A stretch of 64,000 bases of DNA from Ilyonectria destructans. Its lineage: Eukaryota > Ascomycota > Sordariomycetes > Hypocreales > Nectriaceae. Location of the stretch: the NCBI GenBank assembly GCA_020740775.1, contig JAHEWK010000008.1, positions 868,001 through 932,000 on the forward strand. The letters run 5' to 3'. A program made the position numbers and the translations under genes. Numbering within the stretch: the stretch's first letter is position 1; the number at the start of each line of letters is the position of its first letter. Shown one piece after another: positions 1 through 11,619 of the stretch. Below the pieces are notes generated by a model that saw nothing but the letters and a program-made list of their open reading frames with translations, was not told the origin of the DNA and did not search any database.

Positions 1-1560
1 CTCTATCGTTGCTGACTGCTGCCGACGGGCTATCCTCCAAACCCCCTCATCATTGATTGTCTTAGTGAGCCCTATGAATACCCGCGTGTTAGCTTCAACG
101 GTTATCCAGGAGATCACCTCACAGAACAGGAGGAATAGCAGAAGCGAGGGGTATCTCACATTCTAAAAAGGCTCCCGCAAAGTTGACACACATATCGGCG
201 TTCCACTTAGGATTGGGCTGCGAATTGACTATCTCCGGGATCTTGTGCGTCTCAATCTCATTAACGTCAACGAGAACGCCGTCCCTTGTGCGGAATCCGA
301 CCATAATCTTGGGTACGCCAAGAAGAAACGACTGGATCCAGTACTTCATGAGCTTGCGGTGGAAGTTCTCCTTGTCGCCTTGATTACGGATCTCAGCCGA
401 CGTCTTGAGCTCGACCCAGTTGATCGGACCACCCTTTGTCTCGGGCTTGCAATCCCAGACTGGATTCAATACGTCAGCACAACCGAATACATAGTAGACG
501 ATATAGGTTGTGAGAGAAGAGACTTACTTGCATCGACTTCGCCGCCAAGGCAGAGGACAGTCTTGCCAACACCCGTGCGGACGACGGAACAGTATTGGGC
601 TTTGTTGTTGACGACTTCGTTTTCACGGTTCTCAATGAACTCTCTCGAGGTCTCAGACCAAGTGTTTGGTAATGTCGACAAAGTCTCGAACTTGTAGCCT
701 AGAATTGTCGATGTTAGCTCGGAGCGGAACTAAGCATGGGCACAAGCAGACTTACCCCAGAATTGCATCACCTCGAGGGAAGGCCCTCTCCGCTGCCTGC
801 CGTTTCCCTCCTTAGCTCGCGAAGCTGCTTTGTATTGGTTGTTCTCTTCAATGAAGCTGCTAGATGGTCAGGTTACTTGGTTGCCATTTGGAGCTGATAT
901 TTCTCTCACAGGCAGTCCTTTGTGAGGCGAGGGACGTCAGAATGACATTTAAAATTGGAGGAGGGTTTCTTTGTAACATACTTGATATAGCGTGGCATTC
1001 ATCTCGAAGCTGCGAATGCGTTAGAGAGATGCGACGGCCTCGCGATTTGGTAAGCACATACCCATCGAGCTGGTCGAATGGCGTGGCCATGATCTAATGA
1101 GCCAAGTCAATTACCTGCCAAGCGATGTGTTAAGATAAGAGGGAAGCCGAACCTTGGTCATCATGCCTCGCCATGTCACGAGGGTGGCATCTATCTTCTT
1201 ACCCGTCCCCTTCTCATGGGCGATGATGGTCTTTAGCAGGCTGTCGAGATGCTCGTCACCCGTGTCATCCTGCTTCTGGAAGGTGTCGAAGCCCTTGGAG
1301 AGGTCTGCGCCGAGCTGTGGCGTGTAGTAGTACTTGAGAGATGAGTCGTCGAGGTGAAACTCATGGTTGTCGTCGTATGAGAAGCATGCAAACTCCTGCG
1401 GGTGTATAAGCGGGACGGCTCTTCACGCGGCTTGAGACACAGCCAGAATTCACTGGACAGCAATGCTGCAGGTACCAAACCCACTCACCTTGGGCCTTTT
1501 CACCGGCTGGCTGGCACCAGCAAACCGGCCGATGGGCTGGATGGAGAAGGTCGCCGACAT
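1..1560 (-). CDS. RAI1: RAI1/DXO-family decapping nuclease (3' partial)
   Basis: Family role: Rai1 removes incomplete or aberrant 5' caps or pyrophosphate from RNA and partners the nuclear 5'-3' exonuclease Rat1. Seen: nine exons joined by eye, 1489-1560, 1153-1395, 1062-1093, 982-1009, 910-917, 856-756, 698-528, 459-160 and 71-1, giving 342 residues. The protein starts MSATFSIQPIGRFAG and carries the two metal-binding motifs of the family, GGEVDA (E-x-D) and WVELKTS (E-x-K); later it reads FLEWLTKTINDEGVWRI. The frame is still open at base 1, so the last residues lie outside the window. All junction phases are consistent, but only if an 8-nt exon (910-917) is included. The donor after 1153 is the unusual GTTCGG. 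The gene diverges from the chromodomain gene 1.36 kb away. Identity is certain; the microexon needs transcript proof. Confidence 0.93.
910..917 (-). other. RAI1: Predicted 8-nt microexon of RAI1
   Basis: Exon 4 ends after codon CAA at 982, followed by the donor GTATGT. Exon 6 starts at 856. Direct joining gives an immediate stop with either available acceptor. An 8-nt exon flanked by AAAG and by GTGAGA restores the frame and gives Q-D-C-L-F-I-E-E-N, the same length as the usual family segment between the conserved YQ and FIEEN. Each flanking intron (918-981 and 857-909) has a CTGAC branch site 10-20 nt before its acceptor. Confidence 0.65.
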
Positions 1561-2924
1561 GGCTGGCGGCCGGCGTCGCCGGACGAGGTGGTTCAGGAAG
1601 ATGCGGGGAATGATGGCGCAAACAAGTTTGCCGGATAATTAACAGGGCGCCAATTGAGCTTGTTGATGGCGAGAGCGTCAGGCACGGAGGGATGTAGCGT
1701 TGAGGATGAATGGCCGGGATGTCGCAGGAGAACCTGGAAGGGTTGATTGCTGGCGCGCGCTACTGCGAGGTGGTGCAGACAGTGGTCTCAGCGCCTCGGA
1801 GCCACTGAGCCACTAAGACAGGCATGTGGAAGGTGGTTGAGTGGACGGTCGGGCGAACTGGGATTCTGATATTACCCGCAGTCGAGCTGTAAGCTGTCGA
1901 CTCATTCACATCCCTGAAGAATCCGGATGAGAACGAGCTCTGGATCGAGATGAGAGATATGGAAGCTAACTGCGAGACGATGGGGAGAAAAATAACGTCC
2001 AAGAGCATGCGTGCTGGTAATTCCAGACGCCTCCGTGGCACGGAGTTGGCGGTATAGAGGCCAGCGCAGAGCTGAATGTGTGCACGGAGGAGTGAGAAGT
2101 GAGAAGTGACTTGGACAAACAAAGAACAGCGCCCACAACCCTGTAAGACGGTTACGATGGGCCTATTAAACAGATCGCCTAACGAAAGCTTCACCTATAG
2201 TGGAGATTTAGAAGAGCAGGAGCGCTTTGGCACATGCAAGCCGGGCAAATTGACCTTGTCTTTGCTGCGGCGGGGGGGGGGGGTCGCTGCGCTGATGCGC
2301 TGCTGCCCTGGTGCACTGAGTGGGCGGCAGCTGCCCAGAGCCCCCGTGTCACTCACTAATCACTACATCAAAGGTGAGCGCGAAGTGAGCCAGAGGCAAT
2401 TCTTCAAAACCCTTCCTCCTTCACAAACTCGCACCCCAAAATCTCACCACCGGCATCTCCTTCGTCCCGTTCGTCTCTCGCCGAGATACCCGATCGCCGG
2501 ATTCCTCTCCAAAGCTCTGCACGCAGCTCGCCGTCCCAGGCCCCTTACACGCATCTCCCCACTACTGCGGAGCCCTGAAGCGCAGTGGCCCCTCCAACCA
2601 CCCGCTAACGGTTGCCCTGTCGTGCTGTCGGCGCCCGAGTTCCAGCACCTTCAGCAGAATCACGTGCGTTAGCGGGACACTGATCGCCTGTTCTTCAGCA
2701 CGTCTCCTTGCGAGTAGCCTCGTTATCATCGTCGTCGCGCGACACGCCTCGGTCGACTTATACCTCAGCGTTGGCCGCTGCACCCGGTCGTCGCAAGCCC
2801 TCCCGGGCCGGTCCAAGCTGTCGCAGCTACAGTTCCAGCTGTAGCTCTCAACGTGACGACGCCTGCCCACGTCCTGCGCCCCGCGCGTCTCTCCTCCACC
2901 CGCGACACCCGTCCCACAGTACCC
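1561..2924. other. Divergent intergenic region RAI1 / chromodomain gene
   Basis: Holds the presumed promoters and 5' leaders of the two divergent genes. There is a run of 12 G at 2272-2283 and a short AGTGAGA duplication near 2093-2106. The part from 2380 onward is CT-rich, as in many fungal 5' leaders. Open frames here show no family motif and none is called as a gene. Confidence 0.5.
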
Positions 2925-5900
2925 ATGCCCAGACGACGCCGACAGAGGAAGTCGAACAAGCGCAGTTCCAAAGGCCCCTCTCAACCCGAAGAGTGGTACA
3001 CAATCCGCCAGATCCTTGATGAGCGGATCATCAAGGGGCAAGTCGAGTATCTGGTGGACTGGGACGATAACGTCAACACTGGAGAAGCGTATCCTCCGAG
3101 CTGGGTTCGTATCTCCATACTGTAGTTGATGTACATTACGCTAACCATCGCTTGTTACAGAGCGACGAGGTAACCGACGTAGCTCTCCAGGAGTGGGAAG
3201 ACAACAAAAGGGGAAACGCGAAGGACGCCGCCCCGGAGCCGCCAGCATCCCCTCCACCACCGGCTGCTGATAGTGAGGAGGAGGACAGTCAGGAGCCGCG
3301 ACCTTTGAACTGGCGACGAAACGGCAAGCGCCCGAATGTGTCCAGTGAAAGCCAGCTCCCCCCCAGCTCTTCTGATTGCGACGAGCCCCCGAGGAAGAAG
3401 GTGAGGATTGGCACTCACGACACGGCTTCCGAGGATACGATACCATTCACCAGCTCGACGGGAACTGCGGACCCTGAAGTTCAGAGTCCCAAGTCATTGC
3501 GCTCCGAAGATTTCGCTCGCCTCGCTGGTCAAAAGCTTGCCATAGAATTGTCCAAGCCCTCCCAGTTCGATCCCACTGAGTACCATAGCGTCGTTAACAC
3601 TCAAAACTCCCAGTTAGTGTCTGAGCTCGAGGAAGAGGATAATAGGGCCATTCTCGCATCGCAGCTGAGCCAGAGAACTATCCCTGACTCGCAAGACCTC
3701 TCCGGACAAACCTGGGCTCAGTCACCGGTTGAAACACCCACAACCCCTACACATCCCCATCTGCCAGATCAAAAATCATCTCGCTGTTGTATCCCTGTTA
3801 GCTCCCTCGTCGTCTCGGACTCTCAGGGCCACTCTTTTAGCTGCCCAGAATCAGGCGCCATCACCAGCCAACGAAGTTCAGTGGTGCCAGTAAATCAGGG
3901 AATTTCGGCTCAATCTCAACAGGACATTGCAGACTCCGAGCTGACCAGCTCTGATATTCCCTCCCACCAGCTTGAGCAGCCTCGGCCTCAATCATCAGGA
4001 AGTCCAGATTTGTCAACTGCGCCAGAGCCGCATCCAGCCAGCCCCTTAGTCTCTGGGACTCTTGCTTCTCGCGTTGCTCTGCCATCAACCGTCGCCGGTG
4101 CCCTGCATGAACCCATCTTTTTGACCCAACCTCAGGGACTTCTTGATTCACAAGCTCCGCCAAGTTCGTCTACAGTCTCTCTCGCGATACGAGCGTTGGA
4201 AAGTTCTGGAGGAACCGACAGAAGCAGTCAGCCCCGCAACCGCTACACCAACGATCCTAGTGAAACTCGGAATACCCTTCAGTCTTGTTCTAGAGAGTCG
4301 CAGGCGGCCCAGTTCGTTCCTCGGGACTTTGAATCCTTTCCAGACAATATTACAGACAGTCATCACACCGAACGTAACCCCGAGTCGCAGCCGAAACCTA
4401 GGTGGGAGGATCTGATCTTGGCGTCTCCATCGGTGTCCCAAAACAATCAGCCTCGACGAGACCCAAAAGGTCGGGAACACTCTGCAGTGAATCCTCTTGG
4501 GTCGAGCCCCTCTGCCACTACTCAGTTCCAGGCGTCCCAGTCCGGACAAGAACTACAAGGTCAGGAGTACTCCGCAGCGAACCCTCTTGAATCGAATTTC
4601 TCGAGTACTGCCCATTCCCAACCCTTACCAGAAGAGTCTCTGACCTGCCCTGAGCAGCCGACGCCTCGGGGAGAAATCCCAGAGTCACCCATAGCTATCA
4701 CTCCAAGTCAGGGTGGTCCGATTTCAAACATGGACGAATCCTCGACACCAAAGCCACAAAGTTCGGCGATAGACGAGCTGAAGAGCTTGTTTGATTTCGG
4801 CAATGCCTCACTTGCATCTGACCTAGAAGATCTTACAACTGATGTCCAGACCGAAACCGCCCCCCAGCAGCGATCACCTTCGACTGTCGACCTTGCAGGC
4901 GAAACGACTGTTGCGCCCCAAGTGGTTATTCGTTCTCCTGAACCAGATGTCCTCTCACAATCTCTCTTCCCGGTGGAACCCTGGAAACCCGAGGTTATGG
5001 GAAGCGCCGCCCAGGACATGCCCCCTCCGTCAATCTCCCCTGCTTCAATTATGGTCAACCCAAACCAGTCAGCAGTCGAGTCAATGCAAGAGATTGTGAA
5101 CTCGTCGTTCGGTGACCCAAGTAATTCAATCGCGAGATCCTTGATGGTCGAAAGCCCCGGTGATGTGCCACAGGGAACCGTTTCCCCTGCCGATATAAGC
5201 AACTCAATGGACCCATCGGACTTGGTTCACACACTTATCATGCCTTTTTCTGACCGGACTGTGATATCTTCGGGGCAGTCCATCACTATGGGACAGGGCA
5301 CGGGTCATCAAGCATACACAGAATCGTCTTCCTCGTCACAAAATGAGGTACCTCTATCAGAGCACATCGTCACCCTGCCATTTCAAGCAAGCAGACGGCC
5401 GTTCTATGATGAGACCTTGCTCGAATATAGGCTCGATGCCGAGAAATTTGGCGAGTATTTCAGCAGCGAGGTCTACAACGATCCCGACGAGGCGTTGATC
5501 AAGAGAATCGATGAACTTCTGGGTCGCTTGATGAACATTTGTGATTACCCGCAGGATCTCGTTGGCACCAAGTTGGAGGATCTGCCTGCAAATGAGCAGG
5601 CCAAGTATTCAGCTGACGCCAACCCAAAGTTCAACTTCATTTTTGAGCTTCTACAGACAATTGAAAAGGAGACGGAAATTTTGGTTATTGCCCGGGCTCC
5701 AGAACTCCTCCGCCTTCTGTTTGCTCAAGCGGAGGCTCTGGGACTCGAGTCTGTTTGCCAGAGCGTTGACAAACTAGAGAGTGCCCACAAGGACTCTCCG
5801 GTCCGTGTCACTCTTGCCCTGTCGAGCGAAGACCTCGATCCATTCAAGTTTGATGCTGTTATCGGGTTTGATCACGCCTTTAACTCCTCCCCTATTTCCC

Positions 5901-7434
5901 AACGACTTTCGTCGAGCAGCAATAGTGGGAAAGCGCCGCTCGTCTTACAGTTGGTGACGACTCATTCGATTGAGCACATTGCCCTTCATGTTCCTCAAGA
6001 AATCTCGCCTCTCGAGAGAAAGAATGCCCTTTTATCAGGCATCGTACAAGCGAGGAGGTTGATAGACGATCCTGACCGAGGGTATGTCGACCCTCATGAA
6101 GTCGCGGAAGTGTTCTCAAACTACTTGAATGGCTTCACGGAGAGTATATCATGGCAACCCCAATCGATCCCGGACTATGTGATCGACTTTTACTTAAGCT
6201 CGCAATCTCGGTCACAGATGCCCGCCGAGTCCAAAATGCTTGAAGGGAATGGGCTCAAGCGCAAGCTTGTAAGTGACGATCAACAAGCAGAGACTGGCTC
6301 TCAACCTAACCAAAAAATAGGACTCTGAGGAGGATTCTGACGATGCGAAGCGGATACGTGTGTTTCCTGTGATGCAACCGGCAGTCGAGTCTAACGACCC
6401 TCCGCTCACATATGCGCTTCGGGAACTATTAAACTCTAGCAAGCCCAAGGATGCTGCGAGTGAGAGAATGTCCAAAATCAGCGTGCCTCTGGCCGTCCTG
6501 GAGGGCTTGGCTGAAAAGGTTGGTCCAGTCTACCAAACACACGCTGTTGATGTCTAACTAATTATAGGTGTCCGATTATCAACGCCAGGCGGCTGCAAAT
6601 GATCTCAACACCGAGCACAAGGCCATCATCAACGGGCTCGAGAAGCGACTCAAGGAATTTGAGAGGACCACCAACAAGGTCTCTGAGTCTCACCGCAAGG
6701 CTCTCCAGGAGCGCTCCAGTTTCGAAAAGGCCAAGCTGAAGGCTGACGAGGCCATGAGGGCAGCTGCGGAGGCAGCACAGAAGGAGACTGAGAAACATCA
6801 GAAGCGAATAGCGGAACTCGAGGCCAGAGTTGCGCGCTTAACATCCGCCCCCGAAGCGACAGGTACGGAGGAGAGCCCCTTAGCCAAAACTGAGAAGCTT
6901 TATGAGGAGTCTGAGAAGAAGGTCAAGTTGTTAGAGAAGAGACTCGAGAACGCCCAAAAGGAAGCCGACTACATCAGAAACTTATACCAGGATGTGAACT
7001 CTACGGCTGGTGGTCTCGGAGCAGAGATCAAGGGGTTGCGGGAACAGAACGAAGACTTGCAGAAGAAGGCGTCAGAGAATATGTTACGAATTCAGCAGAT
7101 CCAGGCCGACAACGCGAACAAGGAGCTGTTCCGTACCCTCTCAGACCTCAAGATTCAATTGCGAGAGCGGGAAATTGAAGTTGCGCACCTCCGTGAGGAG
7201 CTCAGCCTCCGCAACGGCCGGCCGGCTACGCGCCAGGCCAGCGTGCCGCGAAGCCCTCGCATGGGTAGCATGATGAGCCCCCGGGCTGGGCGGGGGTTCG
7301 GAGGTTCTGCTAGCAGAGGAACAAGCCCGGCTGCAGTGGCTGGGTACGACGGGAATGGATCCGGAGCGATCCCTGGTGTGCAGTTCATGGGTCAGCAGCC
7401 CGGTAACGGCCGATGGGGTCACCTGAGGGATTGA
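2925..7434 (+). CDS. Chromodomain + HDA2/3 + coiled-coil protein (CDP-2-like silencing factor)
   Basis: Four exons, 2925-3104, 3161-6268, 6321-6518 and 6568-7434, encode 1450 residues. Residues about 24-75 form a chromodomain (WYTIRQILDERI, EYLVDWDD, YPPSW) with aromatic residues suited to a methyl-lysine cage; intron 1 splits it right after W60. Residues 80-780 are a long Ser/Pro/Gln-rich, probably disordered linker with a degenerate internal repeat near 4460-4620. Residues about 785-1065 resemble the class II HDAC complex subunit 2/3 domain. The last exon is a long heptad-type coiled coil ending in a Gly/Arg/Pro tail. Inference: a subunit of an HDA1-type histone deacetylase complex that binds methylated histone H3, comparable to Neurospora CDP-2 in HCHC. 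An in-frame ATG at 2853 would add 24 residues; 2925 was chosen because it precedes a basic stretch close to the chromodomain. The intron 1 donor is GTTCGT. Confidence 0.85.
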
Positions 7435-8077
7435 TCAAAGGTGGTACGAGAAGTCGGGAGCCAAAGACGGGGTTGGGAATGGGAGAGAAGTCGCATTTCT
7501 TTGGGACGGAACTGACTAGATGTCCAATTATTTTTGCTTTCAGGGTGGCCGAACGAAGATAGCTTGAAGCTGCACATATGTCTCTTTCTTTGTATTTTCC
7601 ATAGGCTCGCATTATTGCGACTGGCGTATGCGGAGGCAGGGATAAGGGGGAGAAGAAGATAATGGAATTTGATGTCATGGCATGCACCTGCCATGTGTGA
7701 AAAATAATTCCGGCATGTTTCAACTAAATGGGTACCTACCTATGCATCATGAATCGTGAGGCATGTGTTGTGAGGTCACTGAGATGTGACTCAACCAGGG
7801 TAAAGCAATTGGACGCGATGCAACATCGACCTGTCAAAGATGGGACTTCGGAACATGCTGTGTAAGGCAACCGGGTATACAACGTTCAAGATTCAAGGAG
7901 ATTAGCGTAGAGGAAGAGTCGCCAGTTGCGCCTTGGGGTTATAACTCAATCGATTTGGGGCAGCCGCAACCAAACTCCCCAGTCTACCTCTTGCTCTGGA
8001 TTCCCTTCCGTCTCTGCTAACATGTACACGGGCTGGCCCGGGGATCAAACACTCTGGATACACACAAAGGGTGTCCT
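7435..8077. other. Convergent intergenic region
   Basis: Lies between the stop codons of the chromodomain gene and COX6 and should hold both 3' ends. It contains a short TACCTACCTA motif near 7733-7742. No other structure was recognised. Confidence 0.5.
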
Positions 8078-9050
8078 TTACTTCTCCTCGGGGTAAAGCT
8101 CCTCCTTCAGAGGCACGCCGAGCTCTTCCCGCAGGGGCTTGAGCTCCTCGAGGTATTGCTCGTACTGGCCCTTGTTCTCGACCTTGGACTTGATGCCTAG
8201 TAGAAGAGAAAGTCAGCAAGAGTGATTCGGCCAGTGCGTCGTATGCATTGTCGGCCGTTTCGTCATGGGGGGTGTTGTCGAGGGCATGGCGTCGCTCAAT
8301 TGATGCGGTCAAGGGCAAAAAATATCCCTTTGGCGGCAATTGGTCGACGGGCGGGTCGGCGGGCGGACGGCGACGTGGGGTCAATTGCAGTGAGGGCATA
8401 CCTTCGAAGATACGGACGGCAGTGCCGAGGTCATTAACCCTTCGGGCGGCCTTGAGGGCGGCGGCAATGACCGAGGGAGAGGGGACGAGATCGTAAGCGA
8501 AGGCGTTGTTCAGGTTGCGCTGTGGTGGTGGTAAGCCAAAAGTCATACGACATTTCCGGAGCGGGCCTGGAGCAGCGAGCTCGTGGGGCGCATTACCTGA
8601 AGCTCGAAAACGTCCTGGACGCCATCAAACTCCTTCTCGAATCTGTAGAGGGACGCAGTTTAGCCATTGAACCGGGCGAGAGTCGTGGGCGGCCGCATTG
8701 AAGGTATTCGGGAAAAATCGCGAGGAGCAGCGCCGGCCCAGTCTTGAGGCATCTTTGTGGCCCGGCGGCGGGTAGGCCAGCCGGCGACAGCAGCACTGCT
8801 GCGATTGGGGAAAGCACCTCTCCGGGAGACGCAAAAGGTGATTGTGAAGCCATTGGGGGCACGGGGGGTCGTCTCACCTAGCGGAGAACTCCTCAAAGGT
8901 CTCCTCGCCGTGGTCGCTTCGTCGGGGCATCGAGGTGCTGAAGTTGGCCGAGAGGGCGACGGCCGAGCGGGCCACGAGGGGCTGGGCGGCGGGCCGGACG
9001 GGGGCGGCGCGGATGCCACGGGCGGCGACGCGGAAGAGGGCGGCAGACAT
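8078..9050 (-). CDS. COX6: Cytochrome c oxidase subunit 6 (mammalian subunit Va family)
   Basis: Nuclear-encoded matrix-side subunit of respiratory complex IV. Four exons, 8878-9050, 8597-8642, 8402-8519 and 8078-8196, give 151 residues, the expected size. The start at 9050 opens an Arg/Ala-rich, acid-free presequence (MSAALFRVAARGIRAAPVR), typical of mitochondrial import. The mature part contains the family core: FEEFSARFEKEFDGVQDVFELQ spans exons 1-2, RNLNNAFAYDLVPSPSVI opens exon 3, and RRVNDLGTAVRIFEGIKSK runs into exon 4. The protein ends in LYPEEK. Introns 1 and 3 (235 and 205 nt) are long for this window. The gene diverges from the elongase gene over 2.6 kb. Confidence 0.95.
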
Positions 9051-11619
9051 GATGGTCGGAGAGTGAGGAATCGCGGAGGCGAGAAGATGCGTCGAGGCGA
9101 GGAGGAATTGGAGGTTTAGGCTGGGGGGCTTTTCCGGCTCGGGTGATGCTGCAGAGTTGTTTGGGCGAGGCACAAAGAATCATCTGAGGCCACTTTCTGG
9201 GTGACTAAGCTGGAGCTATACCGGATTCCGTAGTGGTGGAGGTGACTGTGCGAATTGCGCCGGCACAGCTGTGGTTGTGAGGGCGTCTGAGGGGGATGTG
9301 GACAGTGCGTTCTGCCTTGCGCACTGTTGGCCCTGCGAGCTTATTTCAGGCGGATTCCATTCGTCATTTCCTATTGCTGACCAGACCGGGCCCCTAGGGC
9401 GGTTCAGTGGATGTTCAGTGGAGGTGACAACTGCACGAGACTGATAGGACGGCCCAGAGGAGCCAGAGTCTGCCTGAGGCGGCGGCCGTAACGATTCTCA
9501 GCTTCAATTCCAATGTCAGATCATTTTCCCCTCCCAGAGAGAGGAGAGGCACCAATGCATCCAAGCAGAAGTAGGCGTTGGACACAGTCACCAGAAGCAC
9601 CCAAGCATCCCCAAGCACTGACCGGCTATTGTATTTATTTCCCATAGCAGTGGCATGGCGGGACACATGGGCTCCAAATAATCGACAACCACCAATTGCC
9701 GCTTCGCAATGGCTCAGCCGTCATTTAACTGACAGCACTCTGCGCCCCATGTCTGCCCCAATTGACATCACCTTGCGCCACAATCACGGTCAAGAGCCAC
9801 ACAACCACGCGTGGTCACCAGGAAGCGATTTGGCAGTGGCCAACTCCAGGGTACACAACAGACGAAAAGCCCGTCGGCGATTTCTTTTATGGGGGTGCCG
9901 GCCGCCCTGTCTCAATGACGCGAACCGTGCTGAGCTGCTGGGCAGGGAGATATTACTTCGTACTCGCCCTACCGCGTAATGAATCCCCTGTCGCCGGCCG
10001 ATGCTCTCACTGAGGACTACTCCATACCTTATTTCTTCTCTCCCGCCGAGCAGCACGCCAAGCCAAGGGAGTTGAGAAAGGTGCCGCTGTCCATCCGGAT
10101 CGCCGGGGTAAAGAGGCAAGGAAATCCAACAAGGCAGCCCGTGGCAGCTCCGAAATTGCCGGGGCCACCTGCAGCAAAACAGAGAGATGGTTGCCCCAGG
10201 TTTTTTGGGCCCGAGCCGGTGGAACTGCAAGGTACCCAACCAGGGAGACAGGAGGGAGGGACGAGGTACCTGCTGGGCAGGTTCGTGCAAGAGCAAAGGT
10301 TGAGGTAAAGATCGTGGAGTAAAGGGGTACCGCGGGTATCGGTCCATGTCACTTTCGTCTGGGTCCAGCCCGCCAAGGATCAGTTCGACGTCACAGCGGA
10401 CAAGGCGTTGACCAGGAGTCAACATTTCAACGGGCTCTTGGCCTACTCCGGACTGCGTTGTAGGGGAGTTCGGCTAGAAGCCTCGGCGCTGGTGGCGAGC
10501 AGGACCTTCTAATCTTGGGGTGCGTTCTTGGTGCGCGTTGGTGCGTCTCAGAGGGGCTGGCCCACCCCGAGTCAATCCCGTCAATCACGTGCCCGCCAGG
10601 CGATGAGCGAGATGAACGCCAAAGGGCGGCCGCTGATTGGGCCCCGCGGACGAGTCGGCAAATCACATGCGAAAAGGGTGCTCGTCTCAGCAGGAGCAGC
10701 GCAGCAGCGCAGCAGCAGCGTGTCCTCACGCCGCGCGAGAGTGAGGGTAGGAGCGGGCCATGAGCATGTGAGCGGGTGTGCGCATCACGACGTCAGCGCG
10801 TGTCTTTACGTGGCCCTCACAGGTTGCGTACCTTTTTCGGTGGCTCCGAACTGGTGCCCGTTGGCGTCGAGGCAGAGTTCTGACTGGCATAGAGTCTCGA
10901 AAAGGGCGGGAAGCCAGCCAGAACCCGTCTGTCTCGAGCCCCTAGTACAATGGACTGTCGGCACGACCAACTCCCCGTACAATGGAATGGGCGTCGTCGA
11001 GAGAGAAAAAAAAGGCTGCCAGGCTCCCTGGACTCCTCGAGCTCGGCCGCCCGTCTGGGGCGGACCCTGCCAATGGAAGCCGGGAAGTGAGATGGGGCTA
11101 GCGGACCGACCAGTGGCCTTCAGTGCCTGAGTCCGTCCTTGGTAGGCCCAGGTAGCGCACCCACTCTCCCCCCCAAGGTGGTACTCATGCGCTGTAGGGA
11201 GCGTAGCGTTCCTTTAGCGGGACATGTCCCGGTGCCAACCTCGATCTGATGCGAAATTTCCCCTTTTCGATGCGCCGCGTCTCTTGCCCCAAATCTTCCT
11301 CTCCTCTCCTCTTCTCTTCTTCTACTTCTTCCCTCCTCCTCCCCTTCTCTTTGCCTCTCTTTTGTTTGCTCCTTCGATCGCCGTGTGTCTGGCATTCGTC
11401 GCTCCTCCTCCGTCCTCCTTCCCTCTCTCAGGAGATTCTCTTCTCTTCTTGTCATTCCTTGACCTTCTTCCTCCTCCAACTCCTCCGTGGCATCCGTCGC
11501 ATCGCGTCGCCTTGAGGCTACGTCAAAAGACACATATCTCGAATCCTCGACTCTTGTTCGCTCAACGAGCCCCCTTTCGCCCGCCTACACATCGACTCTG
11601 GTCCTTCTGTCTGCCCATC
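9051..11619. other. Divergent intergenic region COX6 / elongase
   Basis: 2.6 kb with the presumed promoters of both genes. There is a GCA-rich stretch at about 10695-10725 and a strongly pyrimidine-rich leader at about 11270-11480 just before the elongase start. Several open frames overlap on both strands but have no recognisable domains, so none is called. Confidence 0.5.

Noticed and set aside
2853..2924. Upstream in-frame ATG of the chromodomain gene
   Set aside because: Possible, but the extra 24 residues show no conserved pattern; 2925 was kept as the simpler start.
9790..10425. 211-codon minus frame in the COX6/elongase gap
   Set aside because: No domain, no splice logic, and competing frames on the opposite strand.
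11224..11619. In-frame N-terminal extension of the elongase
   Set aside because: The translation is a low-complexity Leu/Pro/Ser product of a CT-rich leader, and the conserved region begins after ATG 11620.
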